DNA of 64,000 bases from Talpa occidentalis (GCF_014898055.3 NW_026555331.1:98788684-98852683); one strand, 5' to 3'. Shown: positions 24,255 to 35,542, numbered from the stretch's first letter. Notes: generated by a model not told the origin, from the letters alone. Translations and numbers: made by a program.

Positions 24255-26690
24255 CTGGTCACACATTTTGATCAAAGTACTAATATAATTAGGTACAGAA
24301 ATGGTAAATAGGAATAGTGGTGTGATTATATATGTATATGTATATTTGCGTTTATTGCATCAATGAGGAAGCAATTATTTTCAATAAAAAGAACATTAAA
24401 AGATAAGAATACACATTTTGGCTATATTATGGGCCACAACAAATTGTTATACAGAAAAGGAGATAGTACTAATTATTCTATGGCTTAAAAACTATTGGAT
24501 GAACTGTAGCAGTAAGCTCTAGTATAATGTCTAAGAAAGTCACTAACTTCAGGTGCCCCCATACCTTTCTTATTGGAGATATTGCACCTCCCATTGAGAA
24601 AGTTGCTAAAACAGTAAGTCAAAGTTAGCTCAATTTAAAAAAATAATAATAATACAACCTTTTCAAAAAAGAAAGATACTGAATCAAGAAGCTCATGACT
24701 TGGACCCATGCTGCCTCTGGCATGATCAGGCAGTAGAATTAGAGTCTCTATCCTAACTAACTTAGTTCCAAATTCAAGTCTTCCATGAGTCTACCAGATT
24801 GGAGGAACCCAGGTCATACCTGGGGCCTCTCTGACAAGAATATTTGGGAAATATTCTGTTTGTTCCTTAATCTCCAGCCACTGCAGGAAAGGAAGTTAGA
24901 AAACTATGAAATTGGAATAAAAGAAAACAATCTATAGGATCCACCGCAAAGGCTCACTGTGGTTTTACCAGTAGATAAGGAAGTAAGAGTGCAGAATGAA
25001 GGAGATACACTCTGGCACTCAACCACAAACATTGAAAGGAAGGTCAGATTGATGTTATGTGCTATGTTGGAGAAGATCATATGTAGGAACAGCATCCAAA
25101 ACCACTAGAAAAAAGGGTCAATAAACTTTCAATTCATTTGTTAAAATCCTTTTTGAAAAAGCTATGAATATGACTCTTGGAAATATTTACATGAAAACAT
25201 TATATTGCTTTAAACTAATACAACACTTCATCACTTCCTCAAATGTCTACTTTGTAAAAAGTTTTATGTGTACGTTGATATATTTTTCAAGAAAATTATT
25301 AAAATTTGCATTTTCTGATGTTATTTGCAATTAATAATTTTACTTAATGTTTAATGGTAAGATAATATAAACTTACTGTTTTAAATAATTTAAAATAAAT
25401 CATTTCAGAAATACTAATGAAAATATATATTTTCATCTCCTTACTTCTTGATTGAACCAGTTATTATTTTCTCATAATTTTCTGTTACAAAGTGCTCACA
25501 TAACAGACCAAATTGGGTAAATGCAAGATGGAATAATATCCATAAATACTTCTAAAAATCATATAAGTCAACTGCTTTAAAGTTTCTGGAATAGGATATA
25601 TTGGGGATGTTTTCATTCTGCAAAAAATGTTTTTTAAAACATGAATAATTTTTTGGAAAATATTATGAAGTATTTTCCAGCAGAAAGTTTGTATTTCCTA
25701 AATGTGAATCCAGGTAAACTATAAATATAGATAATTTTTTCACAATTTAATGTGCTCCAAATAATAATTTCTTGAGGCCTATGATTTTGATTAACTTTCA
25801 AATGTTCATCCAGAAGAGTGAAAAGTTGAAATTTTATCAGAAGATTAGCTGAGGGAAAAGGAAGCTCTATGGTTCAATGAAAAGTCAGATGTTATTAATG
25901 AATGTGGACTGCAGCTGTAACACATGAATCATTATAAGGAGCTGAAAGTCTCACTGTTCAGTGCACAAAACTATTAGTCTAATTCAGCCTTAGTTAAGTG
26001 GTAAAGAGTTGGCAATGAACCAGCTGGATAGCTGGATGTAGTTATAGTGATAAATTGAATTTTTCATTTATAAAACCTAGGCATCTAAGGTTCATTCCTT
26101 CAAGGACAGACTAATCATACTAAATGCAGAACCAAAGATATGCTTGGAATGGTATAAAATAAAATTTTACAGATATTTTCTACTGTCTTCAAGAAAAAAC
26201 ATCAAAAGTGACATTATAAAACTCAAAAATCTTCCACTGTGTTTACATGCCAGAAACACAAAAAACATCGATTTCATATACCCCAAGACCAAATACCACC
26301 TTACAATTAAATCATAGGTTATTGTCACTTCTGAATAACATAAAAGACTAAAGAATCAATAGTGAATTGTTCATAAAGGGAAAAATAAACTTATGTCTAA
26401 ATAGAAATTTAATTTCATAATTTCATCTCCTTTATTTTATTTATGTTTATTTTTCTTAACTCAAGGTTATACATACATTAAACAAAATACAGAAAATACA
26501 ACTGAAATAACAAAATAAAATTATCCATAATCTTACCATTAACCAAATCCAAACAATGCTAAGATTCTGAAATATTCCTTTCTGCATTTTTACAATAGAA
26601 TCCCAGAAGATAGTAGCTAGAGAAGACACTGGACTTGCCTCCTTCATACACACTGAATTACAGTTAATAACCCCTGAAAGATAAACAGAT
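24255..26690. other. No recognised feature
   Basis: No gene or young repeat found over about 2.4 kb. The patch at 24540-25100 has a more even base composition and might be an old LTR or pseudogene remnant, but no frame or motif supports a call. Confidence 0.4.
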
Positions 26691-26699
26691 GACTATAAT

Positions 26700-28745
26700 A
26701 CATATCAGGATAAATGTTCTGGCAAAAGGGGGTAGGAAAAGTTTAGTTACACTGTGTTTGCAATGATACCAGGACAGTTCAACCCACAAAAGAGATGGAA
26801 AAAAAAAAATCTACTATACAGAGCACAGGGACTTTGGAAGCCCAACATTGCACTGGATGATATATGGGGGTACACAGAGTTAACATCCAGGACAGAGGGT
26901 GCACTGTTGGTGCACAGAGCAGAGGTGCAGAGTCATGCTGCCTGGCTTGAGTGTGAAGCTCCTAGTACAGAAAAGCTGGAGCCCAAAGTGGCAAGGAGAA
27001 ACAAGTCAGATAAACTGTGTTTTCTCACTAAAGTGGCTACTACTTATATCCTAATGCTGGGATATAAAAATCACATGCCAACCCCACACCCAGAACTAAA
27101 ACTGAAATAACTGAACACTTTCACTAACTAGGGTTTAAGTAACTGTTAGAAGCAAATACCCCAGGATAAAGCTTTGCACTGCAAAAGAAGTCAACTCCTG
27201 TCTTGGGGTCCCATATAACTTATAATCCCTGCCCAATATCCCACATAAAGCTCAAACATAGCCCAAAGGTGGAAGGTGACACCAGATTATATGTGATACT
27301 TAACCCAAGGAATTGGTGTAAAAGAGATTCCCTACCACACAACTCTGGTACCCACAACACAGTAGGAAGTTTGGATACCTGATGCTCACTGTAGGTGACC
27401 CTTCACTGACCCACTACACTGGTTCCCTTCTCATTACTAGCCCTTGTTGGTACCAGTTTGCTGATTACTTCAAAGAATATATCCCAAGAGAAATCTCAAT
27501 CCAGAATTAATGTGGAATTGCCTGAAGATGAGTTCAAGGTAACAGTTAAAACAATGCTGTCAGAACTCAAAATAAATAAAGAACAATGGATAATATAAAA
27601 TAGGAAAGAACAAAGCCTGAGAAAATGTAAGATAATTGATCAGAACTAATGGATCTAAAAAATACTATAACTGAATTTTGAAAAATACAATTGAGGGTCT
27701 CAAAGGCATATAAACATGCAATGGAGAGAATTAGAGAGCTCAATGGCACAATGTTGGAGAACGCACAATCAGAACAATGAAAAAGAAAAAAGAATTCAAA
27801 AAGTGAAAATAGTATAACATTCCTTTAGGATAAGTTAAGAGAAATAATGTCTATATGATGAGGATCCCGAAGAATGAAATGCAGAGAAAAATACTTAAAG
27901 AATATATATTGGGTGAGAACCATGTATATGTCAGTACTTAACCTATTACAAGTCAGTCAGGACCATAAAATGGGAAAAGGAGAGTCTCTTTAATGATGAT
28001 GGGAAAACTAGAAGGACACACATAAAAGAAAGAAGTTGCATCAGTCTCTTAACTTCACATACAAAAATAAATCCCAAATAGATGAAGGATTAGATGTAAG
28101 ACCTACAACAATAAAATACATGGAAGAAAACATCAACAATACATTCCAGGAGATCAACGATAAAATGTTTTTGGAAACTTGACCCCTCTGGAAAATAATA
28201 TAAAGGCAAAAATAAACAATTGGGATCACTTTGAGTTAAAAAGCTTTTACATAGTTATAGTCCCCATACAATTCCCACATACATTGTGCAAAAATGAAAA
28301 ATGATGTAAAAATATATATAAAATAAAAACAGTTAATTTAAAAAAAATAAAATGTGCAACTGCTAAGCAAAGAAAAAAAAGCTTTTACATAGAGAAATAC
28401 ATACATGAAGATTGGTGTATAAAATATACACACAATAAATAACCAATAAGGGGGTAATATTAAAATAAAGTATTTACACAATTCAACAATAAAAAGACAA
28501 ATAAATCAATTTTTGGGAGCAGATATGAACAGACAATTCACCAAAAAGAACATCAAGAAGACCAACAGACAAATGAAAAAAATGTTCATCATCACTTCCA
28601 ATAAGAGATACAAGGAGACACTATCTCACACCTGTGACAATGATACATTAAAAAGGTTCTTCAACAGTAAATGCTGGAGAGAATGTGGAAAAAGAGAAAC
28701 CCAATTATGCTGATGGTGGAAATGTAAACCAGTGCAACCATTATG
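26700..28745 (+). mobile_element. Old L1 with 5' region/ORF1 and ORF2 C-terminus, ORF2 core deleted
   Basis: From about 26750 to 27560 the sequence resembles an old L1 5' region. An ORF1-like coiled-coil-coding stretch follows (CCTGAAGATGAGTTCAAGGT near 27521, TGCTGTCAGAACTCAAAATA near 27554) to about 27930. From about 28060 it switches to ORF2 C-terminal sequence (GTAAGACCTACAACAATAAA near 28096, CTGGAGAGAATGTGGAAAAA near 28672). Everything between is lost. The 118-residue frame at 26754-27110 lies in the 5' region and is not a host gene. A 121-bp L1 end is nested at 28255-28375. Confidence 0.65.
28255..28375 (+). mobile_element. Ultra-short 5'-truncated L1 with 17-bp TSD
   Basis: Only about 95 bp of young L1 3' UTR remains (CATACATTGTGCAAAAATGA at about 28281), then an A-rich run, then a further 20 nt (TGTGCAACTGCTAAGCAAAG) and a second poly(A). 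The TSD AAAAAGCTTTTACATAG is perfect at 28238-28254 and 28376-28392. The extra 20 nt between two A-runs suggests a very short 3' transduction. Removing the insert restores the host old L1. Confidence 0.8.
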
Positions 28746-29165
28746 GAAAGCAATCCCTTTCTATTTTCCCTTGGCAGTATTTTTAAATGTTGTTTTTTTG
28801 TTTTTTGTTTTTTTTCATTTTATTTGTTTTACTGGGCTTGGAGTTTGATGGGGCAATTTGGTGAGGGGTGTGATGGGCCAGGCTGTATTCATTTCCAGGT
28901 GCCACTTGCAGATGAATGCCAGATACAGCCCTCCTACAGATGGAGATTTAATAATAAATATGTGTCAGTGTAAGCAACCTGGGTTTTAAAACAAATACAA
29001 TAATGGAATATTAAAAATGGAATGGAATCAGTTTGCTCAATGATATTACTGAAGGCCAGTAGGGTAATGGCCACCTCTGTAGGTTATAATGTGACTCAAG
29101 GACATGGACAAAAAGTGCCTCCTTTTATGGAACTTAGCCTTTGTATCAATAGCCTTTTCTCTTGA
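28746..29165. other. Unidentified segment with poly(T) run
   Basis: Follows the broken end of the old L1. It opens with a T-rich tract (28791-28820), and then GGGCTTGGAGTTTGATGGGG and CAGGTGCCACTTGCAGATG have an even composition unlike the flanks. It could be an antisense tailed insertion (poly(T) first) of unknown origin. No frame is convincing. Confidence 0.35.
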
Positions 29166-29180
29166 AAAGGACTCTTTAGA

Positions 29181-29446
29181 ACCTCCCTGATGGTGCAAGG
29201 GGTTAAGACACAACCTGTGAAGCTATCCACAGCCACTGCAGCTCGAGTTTGATCCCCGGCCAGGGAGGATCCCACATAGCGCAGCAGACCTGTCCTGACT
29301 CGCCCGCTGCTCCCCTCAGCAGTACATTTCAGTCAATCTGCCTGTTCTGCTCCGCACTCTGTCTCTGGTGAATCCTCTCATCCCTTCATCTCTGGCCTGC
29401 ACCCCAGCTCTTGTATGCATAAATAAATAAATCTTTAAAAAAAAGA
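29181..29446 (+). mobile_element. tRNA-derived SINE, subfamily B
   Basis: Head CCTCCCTGATGGTGCAAGGG then GGTTAAGACACAACCTGTGA, with degenerate box B GTTTGATCCCC. The body holds CTCCCCTCAGCAGTACATTT and the end CTTGTATGCATAAATAAAT. TSD AAGGACTCTTTAGA (29167-29180) versus AAGGACCCTTTAAA (29448-29461), two mismatches, so older than the subfamily A copies. Confidence 0.85.
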
Positions 29447-29600
29447 CAAGGACCCTTTAAAGAAGTTGAAACCAGAGAGATACTTGGGTCTAGATGACTT
29501 ATGTAGGAATCTCACCAATTTGCAGAACTCTCCTAAGTTTAGAGGCTATATTTCAGGAAAGACCTTGTCTTTGAAGCAAAAAATCTCCAAAGCACAACTT

Positions 29601-29618
29601 AATATTAACTACAAAGTC
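29601..29618. repeat. 5' target-site duplication of the twin-primed L1
   Basis: AATATTAACTACAAAGTC, identical to 31588-31605. It is preceded by CTT, giving TT/AATA, close to the known L1 endonuclease preference. Confidence 0.9.
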
Positions 29619-29620
29619 AG

Positions 29621-30160
29621 TTGCAAAAATGTTCTCCCAGTTGGTGGGGTTTCTCTTTGTTTTTGTTATTGTCTCTTTTGCTGTGCAGAAGCTCTTTAAT
29701 TGGATGTAGTCCCAGCTGTTTATCTTCGCCTTCACTATCACTGCTTTGAGTGATGTGTCTGTAAAGATGTCTTTGATGTGCAAATCCCGTAGTGTTTCGC
29801 CTATATTTCCTTCTATGTATTTTATGGTTTCAGGTCTTATGTCTAGTTCTTTAATCCATTTTGAGTTGATTTTTGTGTATGGTGTGAGGTAGTGGTCAAG
29901 CTTCATTCTTTTGCATGTAGCGACCCAGTTTTCCCAGCACCATTTATTGAACAAACTTTCTTTGCTCCAATGCATAGTCTTTGCTCCTTTGTCAAAGATT
30001 AGTTGACCATAAATCTGTGGGTTTATTTCTGGATTTTCTATTTGATTCCATTGGTCTGTATGTCTGTTCTTGTTCCAATACCATGCAGTTTTGATGATTA
30101 TGGCTTTGTAGTATAGTTTGAAGTCTGGGAGTGTGATGCCTCCATTCCCTTCTTTTTTTT
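29621..30160 (-). pseudogene. L1 ORF2 fragment in inverted 5' segment
   Basis: Minus-strand reading gives L1 ORF2 sequence just upstream of the C-terminal domain. The longest open part runs from 29975 down to 29553 and shows a [12 protein letters not shown] block, [15 protein letters not shown] and [10 protein letters not shown]. Upstream sequence (30180-29992) is open in another frame, so it is frameshifted. It encodes no complete domain. It represents the part of the cDNA synthesised from the second primer and inverted on integration. Confidence 0.85.
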
Positions 30161-30227
30161 TTCAGGAGAGCTTTTTGCACCCAACACTAATGATAAAGGA
30201 CTGATCACAAAAATCTATGAAGAGCTG

Positions 30228-30884
30228 ATGAGACTCAACAACAACAAAGAAAATAATCCAGTCAAAAAATGGGCAGAAGAGCTAAAAAGAAACTTCTCTG
30301 AAGAGGAAATGCAAATGGCCAACAGGCATATGAAAAAATGTTCAACATCACTTGTCATCAGGGAAATGCAAATCAAAACTACCATGAGATACCATCTTAC
30401 ACCAGTGAGAATGGCACATATTAAAAAAACTAGCAACAACAAATGTTGGCGAGGGTGTGGAGAAAAAGGAACTCTTCTGCACTGTTGGTGGGAGTGCAAA
30501 CTGGTCCAACCACTGTGGAAAGCTGTGTGGAGATTTCTGGACCTACTAAACATAGAGCTTCCATATGATCCAGCAATTCCACTCCTAGGTATTTACCCAA
30601 AGGACACAGAAACATCAATTCCAAAGAACACCTGCACCCCTATATTTATAGCAGCACTGTTTACAATAGCTAAGCTTGGGAAACAACCCAAATGCCCAAA
30701 AATAGATGACTGGATCAAGAAGATGTGGTACATATATACCATGGAATATTACTCAGCATTCAAAAAAGATAAACACATGCAATTTGCAGCAACATGGATG
30801 GCGCTGGAAGGGATCATGCTCAGCGAAATAAGCCAAAAAGAAAAAGAAAAATACCGGATGGTCTCACTCATAGCAGGAATCTAG
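30228..30884 (+). pseudogene. L1 ORF2p C-terminal fragment, open
   Basis: A 218-residue frame encoding the C-terminal end of the L1 endonuclease/reverse transcriptase. The cysteine motif C-X3-C-X7-H-X4-C is intact at about residues 73, 77, 85 and 90. The frame ends in the usual SLIAG-type terminus. The family's full ORF2 is near 1,270 residues, so endonuclease and RT are absent here. The insertion therefore cannot mobilise. The open frame shows only that the copy is fairly young; it is not a host gene. Confidence 0.9.
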
Positions 30885-30973
30885 AAAACTTAAATAAGGG
30901 ACCAGGAAAATGAATAACTATAAGAAAGTGAAAATCAAAATCAACAAAAAACTATGAACCAAAGACACTTTTA

Positions 30974-31018
30974 GGGGGCAGGGGCGGGAGGGGAGGGATT
31001 GGGGTCAGAATGGGGGGG
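30974..31018 (+). repeat. G-rich tract in L1 3' UTR (potential G-quadruplex)
   Basis: Runs of G (GGGGG, GGGG, GGG, GGGG, GGG, GGGG, GGGGGGG) separated by short spacers. G4-forming tracts in L1 3' UTRs are a known conserved trait. Confidence 0.8.
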
Positions 31019-31073
31019 CTGCAATTGTATGGGGAATATAACAATAAAATTTATTATCTAATAAAAAAAATAC

Positions 31074-31577
31074 ATCTAAAAGGACTTATTTTTCAAATTA
31101 TACAGGAATATAGGGAAACCAAATAAGACATCAGTGTAAAAAATAATAACAGTACAAAACACAACAAAGCAAAAACAGACAAGTAAAAACTAGAGACATC
31201 CTGCAGGGGAGGAGGAGGGAGAGGGATCAGAGGGAGGGAGGGAGGAACACAGGGGACTATGGTGATGGTACATGGGTGCATTGGGTAAGGAAACTCTATG
31301 GAGACTACACCTGAGGGGGTGGGGGTGTTTAAAAATGAAAAATGATGTACAAAAATAAAAATATATAAGAAAATGAACAAAACAATTAATAATGACAACA
31401 CACCAAAGAAGATAGACAGATGAGAAGTAAACTAAACATGTGAGAAAATTTTCTAAAATCATCTATCATTAGGAAATTACAAATTAAAATAAAAATGAAT
31501 TATTACTACATATGGACTAGAATAATCAAAATAAAAACACAGACATCACCAAATGCTGGTGAGGATGTGGAGCAACA
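31074..31577 (+). repeat. 3'-transduced sequence carried by the L1
   Basis: Lies between the end of the L1 3' UTR (an AATAAA at about 31043 and a short A-run at 31066-31073) and the final A-run before the TSD. It includes an older L1 3' UTR (about 31098-31375, starting at the ORF2 end and containing ACTATGGTGATGGTAC) and an old ORF2 scrap (about 31440-31575, with AAATGCTGGTGAGGATGTGG). This pattern fits transcription past the L1 terminator into the source locus flank. Confidence 0.75.
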
Positions 31578-31587
31578 ACAAAAAAAA

Positions 31588-31605
31588 AATATTAACTACA
31601 AAGTC
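31588..31605. repeat. 3' target-site duplication of the twin-primed L1
   Basis: Identical to 29601-29618. The sequence downstream (TACTCTGGGCATCACATTG) should be contiguous with that upstream of 29601 in an empty allele. Confidence 0.9.
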
Positions 31606-33986
31606 TACTCTGGGCATCACATTGTTCAATATGGACAGAGAAAGAGGAGAAGCAGAAGGTTGAGGAAGTTTGAATCGATGTCCCTTAAGGAGGGATTATT
31701 TTGTCTTATTGTTATTCAAAAGGCATAAAGGAGTGATTCTCAAATGGGAAACATTTTAATGTATTCTTGTAGACCACTGCAATGTTTTCCCAAGCGATCC
31801 TCTTGAAACACTAACTTCAGTAGATGCTCTACATTAGAAGATCTACATGATCAAATGGATTTTGAAAATACTGCACTCTACAAAAATCCATGAGTAGTCT
31901 TATAAATAAAAAATAAAAACCAACTATTTAATTGCGTCAAACCCAGAATTTCTCTAAGCTATCTGACCATGAAACTAAGCACTCTATGATATACAATTTC
32001 AGACTACAGTTTTGAACAGGAACTCATGAAAGTACGTGCTAGATAGTGATGAAATAGATGAATATAACAGAGTTGGAATATAAAAGGAATTGAAATTTCC
32101 TTCCCTTAATAATAACATTTAATTGTCTGACCAAAACAATAAATCTTGGTCACAAAAACATACACATCTTGCTTCTTAAAACACTTAGTTGACTTTAAAT
32201 TTCTTTAACTACATGCAACATACTAAATACTAGAGCACATGCACAAACTCACAATTCAGCCTCATTGTTTATTTCCAAAGAATGCTTGGCATTTATTCAT
32301 ATTGGAATAATGGCCTCAATGAATTGGGTTAAGAGGCAACATAAAGAACAAAGAGAGAAACTTCTAAGCATGACTTAACCCCAATTACTCCCAACTAAGT
32401 AAGCTGAGCAGTTCTACATATCTGTCAAAAAAGATAACTGGCTAAAAGAGGTTTGGCCCTTACCTCCTGGCAACAATTTTAGTTTTGTGATTGTTTATAT
32501 CAAAAACAATCTGAAGAAACCAGATATGTAAAACAGAAAAGAACAAAACAAAACAAAAAAAAAAAAACACAACTTATCCAAAGTCAAGTGAGGAATTAAC
32601 CTTTTCAAGTAATTCCTTAACAACCTTAAAGTTTATATATTGACAACCTTACAGTTTATATATTGCCCTATCAGCCTTAAACCTAAAGTTTAGCAAAGTG
32701 AGTAAGACATGATTACAAAGCAAAATTAACGTTGGGTTGGTTTTGTTTAATTTTAAAATATTTGCCTGCATTTTTTTTAAAGCCTGGCCTTCAGAGATTT
32801 ACTCACATTTGTCTGAAAAGATAGGTATTGTCAAAGTTGGGAAATAAAAACACAGTAATTCACCACCATGATGTAGGTAAATGCTAACAGAGTCTGACTG
32901 GCTGAGACCAAACTCTTGTTGCTTCAATTGACTGGAAAGATTTACATGCAAATGAGCCACCTGCCATTGTTCTTCACATGAGGTTTTAAGAAGGTTCAGA
33001 TACAATCTGAGTCTGACCTATTTCTTGATAGATTTTTTTTTTCCCAATCCCACTCTACCTAACACAACCTAATCAAATGAAATTTCCAACTATATAACTA
33101 AATAATATCAAATGAGTGGACCCAAATATTACAGTATACATTTTTCTCACATGGAACATTTACAAAATCAATCATGTATAAGGCCATAAAACAACTCTCC
33201 AAAGTTGCAAATAATAAGTGTCACACAAGTTTCCCTTCTGTGACTGGAATTCAATTAAGTTAGAAATCAATGACAAAAAGTTTTTAGAAACTTTTGCATT
33301 TAGAAACTCATCCTTGGTCAAAGAAGAAATCATAATAGGAATTTAAAAAATATTTTCACATAATTTTATTCACTCTTAGGAAATGTGAAATGTAACAAGG
33401 GCATATATACTACTGACAAAATAAAAAAAATTCACAAATAAGGACACTGGAGTCTTATAGTTTCTCAAGAACTGCTATATTAATATTAGGACCAAAAGAC
33501 TGAAAATAATAGATTTCCAACTGATAGGAGAGATTACTCAGCTGTATAAAAAAATTTGTGTATTACTGGTGACTTCTCTCATAAATGATTTTATGAGGTA
33601 AAAGATAACAAAGCCAGGCTTTTTTTTAGCTTTTCTGTAAATATGAACTTTTCAGTATCCATTTCCAGGAGCGAAGTGTTAGAGAGTTCCTGATTCTTAC
33701 AATTACTTTTCCAGCAACAATCATTCCAATCAAAAAGATGTTTTGACATGAAGAGCCTGAAAAAACAAAGCTTTATAAATAAGTATTTTTCCTAATATTT
33801 TCCTTTCCTCATCCTAAAGAGTCAATTTAAGTACACCTGTTAGTTGGCCTCCCAGAAAAAAAAAAAAACAATAACTTCAACAAATAAAAATATACCCCAT
33901 TTTATTTTCATGGGATATTGAGTGATATAATAATTGCATAAATGATACAGATATTTTATTGACCTGACTGAAAGAGATTTTTTCCC
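31606..33986. other. No recognised gene
   Basis: About 2.4 kb without a supported gene. A two-copy 23-bp tandem duplication lies at 32620-32665. The patch at 32800-33010 contains TTTACATGCAAATGAGCCAC, which holds an octamer ATGCAAAT next to an E-box; this alone does not show regulation. Confidence 0.4.
32620..32665. repeat. Two-copy tandem duplication, 23-bp unit
   Basis: ACAACCTTAAAGTTTATATA plus TTG at 32620-32642 is repeated at 32643-32665 with a single mismatch. Recent slippage duplication. Confidence 0.8.
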
Positions 33987-34057
33987 TGGTTAAAATGCAT
34001 GGCATGTCACATATAGGAAAAGTTGTACAGAACTAATACTTAAAAGTATGGGGAGTA
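33987..34057 (+). repeat. Left arm of a 71-bp inverted repeat
   Basis: Begins TGGTTAAAATGCATGGCATG and matches the reverse complement of 34920-34990 with four mismatches in 71 (about 94 percent). The match stops sharply at both ends. It belongs to no repeat family I recognise. Confidence 0.85.
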
Positions 34058-34599
34058 AGGAATACCACCAAGTTAAAATATTCTATTTTTTTAATTATAG
34101 AAATGTAACTTTTAAGTTATTTTTGGAACAAGAGTGATTAGCTAAAATATGTCAAACATATATCTGATAGATGCAACTTCCTGAGCCACCAAACTAAAAT
34201 TTCTGGGGTCTAAATTGTCTTTAACATTTAAAACACAAATTTTAAAACTACATGCTAAACTTTAGCCATGGATCATGGCAAGCTTTTTGTTCTATATATG
34301 TATCAGAAATACAAAATGTTATGTGAAATAAATTTCTAAGAGAAATTTCAAAAATATTAAGTTAGTATTTCAAAATCCTCAGTGACATTTTAATACTTGA
34401 TGAAAGACAGAATTATTTATAGAATGTATTGACTTCTTCTGGACAATTATTGAGGACATTTGCATCTCTTTATTCAATTGTTTACCATTATATACACTTA
34501 AGCTTATTTTCTTGAATATCATAAATGTATGAGCCTATTTCACTTGTATTTTCTCCCTATAATAAACATCACTCATAATGATAACAGGTTTACTATTAA
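34058..34599. other. Loop region of inverted repeat, left part; nothing recognised
   Basis: AT-rich sequence between the arms, with no frame or transposase-like motif. Confidence 0.45.
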
Positions 34600-34800
34600 C
34601 TATTTTCTTTGTAGCAAGCTCAGTGTCATTTGTTTCACAAGTTTTATATAACCCTCATGGCAACATAACAAGGTAGCAGTGGTTGCTGGTAGTAGTAATA
34701 GTAGTAGTAGTATCATTTCATTTTAAAGATATCAAATCTGAGACCACAGAAGTTTAATTAGGCCATGTACCCAGTAAACATTCAATTCCAAGCCTGTAGT
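34600..34800 (-). repeat. MIR SINE fragment (antisense)
   Basis: Reverse complement of MIR: AGTTTTATATAACCCTCATG near 34640, a (GTA)n expansion at about 34687-34712, then ATTTTAAAGATATCAAATCT and CAGAAGTTTAATTAGGCCAT. It lies inside the loop of the inverted repeat. Confidence 0.6.
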
Positions 34801-34919
34801 TCTCAGAAGTGCAGGATCTTCCCTCCATTTCATAGATTCATTTGCTTATCCTTCCTGATCAGAACTTATAAAATAAAATCCAAGTAGGTGTGGCTTTACT
34901 CCACAGTGCAAAAAAGGTA

Positions 34920-34990
34920 TACTCCCAACACTTTTAAGTATTAGTTCTGTATAACTTTTCCTATACGTGACATGCCATGCATTTTAACCA
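34920..34990 (-). repeat. Right arm of a 71-bp inverted repeat
   Basis: Inverted copy of 33987-34057. GTATAC occurs at 34917-34922 and 34992-34997, on both sides of this arm, resembling a short duplication created if this copy was the inserted one. The first hexamer overlaps the arm's first three bases. Confidence 0.85.
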
Positions 34991-34997
34991 AGTATAC

Positions 34998-35273
34998 ATA
35001 TACCTGACAGTCTTTCAGATCCCAGAAAAAAAACCCACAAAAATGTGTTGATCTTAAGCAAGAGATTCTGTCCAACTTCTAGCTTACTGTACCTACCACT
35101 GAATATCCATGTTTTCCTTAGGGCTTCCTCTATGGAACTGGGTCTATTAGTTTATTTTCAAATAGCTTCCTATTCTCAGGAATGGGTGTATTACACTAGG
35201 TTTTGAATAACTTTAAAAGCTGAAATAGTGCAAGTATCATTTTAGTTTATTTTTCCAGTCTTCTGTACTCTGT
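34998..35273. other. No recognised feature
   Basis: Unique-looking AT-rich sequence. Confidence 0.4.
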
Positions 35274-35455
35274 CCGAGAGCAGCTGCTCTCAAATTTTAA
35301 TGAGCTAAAGCATGCCATAAACTTATTATAATCGCCATATCCCAAGTCTAGTTCCAAGATTCGGTTCCATAAGTCTGGAATGGGGCTCACGGTTTCAAGT
35401 AAATTTGCTGTAAGTGACACTCTGATGATACTTTGAGAAACTACAACATGATTAT
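35274..35455 (+). repeat. MER5A-like hAT non-autonomous element
   Basis: Starts with CAGCTGCTCTCAAATTTTAA, has the middle block TTCCATAAGTCTGGAATGGG and ends CTTTGAGAAACTAC. The ends are degenerate inverted repeats of the MER5A TGGTTCTCAAA type. MER5A is an old non-coding hAT relative shared by placentals. The minus-strand frame here is incidental. Confidence 0.65.
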
Positions 35456-35542
35456 AATAGTGTTTAAATTGAAAACACAAAGATGAGCTCTAGGTTTGGA
35501 TTAACACATAAAGTTATGTGCAACTTCTGCAGGTTTCTACTT

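Larger units (their letters stand above)
29619..31587 (+). mobile_element. L1 insertion with 5' inversion and 3' transduction
   Basis: A single insertion event bounded by an 18-bp perfect TSD. The first part (about 29621-30160) is L1 in reverse orientation, the second (about 30162-31073) is the adjoining downstream L1 in forward orientation, and the third (31074-31577) is non-self sequence followed by a short A-run. The inverted and direct parts abut at the same ORF2 point (around TTTTTGCA), as twin priming produces. The transduced part itself contains an older L1 3' UTR and an old ORF2 scrap from the source locus. Confidence 0.85.

Noticed and set aside
26754..27110. 118-residue open frame as a gene
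   Set aside because: It lies in the 5' part of an old L1-like element, with no recognisable domain or splice context.
29553..30884. Reverse-transcriptase-like genes as functional host genes or a novel retroelement system
   Set aside because: All are 5'-truncated, inverted or frame-broken L1 ORF2 parts bounded by TSDs.
32935..32965. Octamer ATGCAAAT next to an E-box as an enhancer
   Set aside because: Such short motifs occur often by chance in AT-rich DNA; nothing else here supports regulation.
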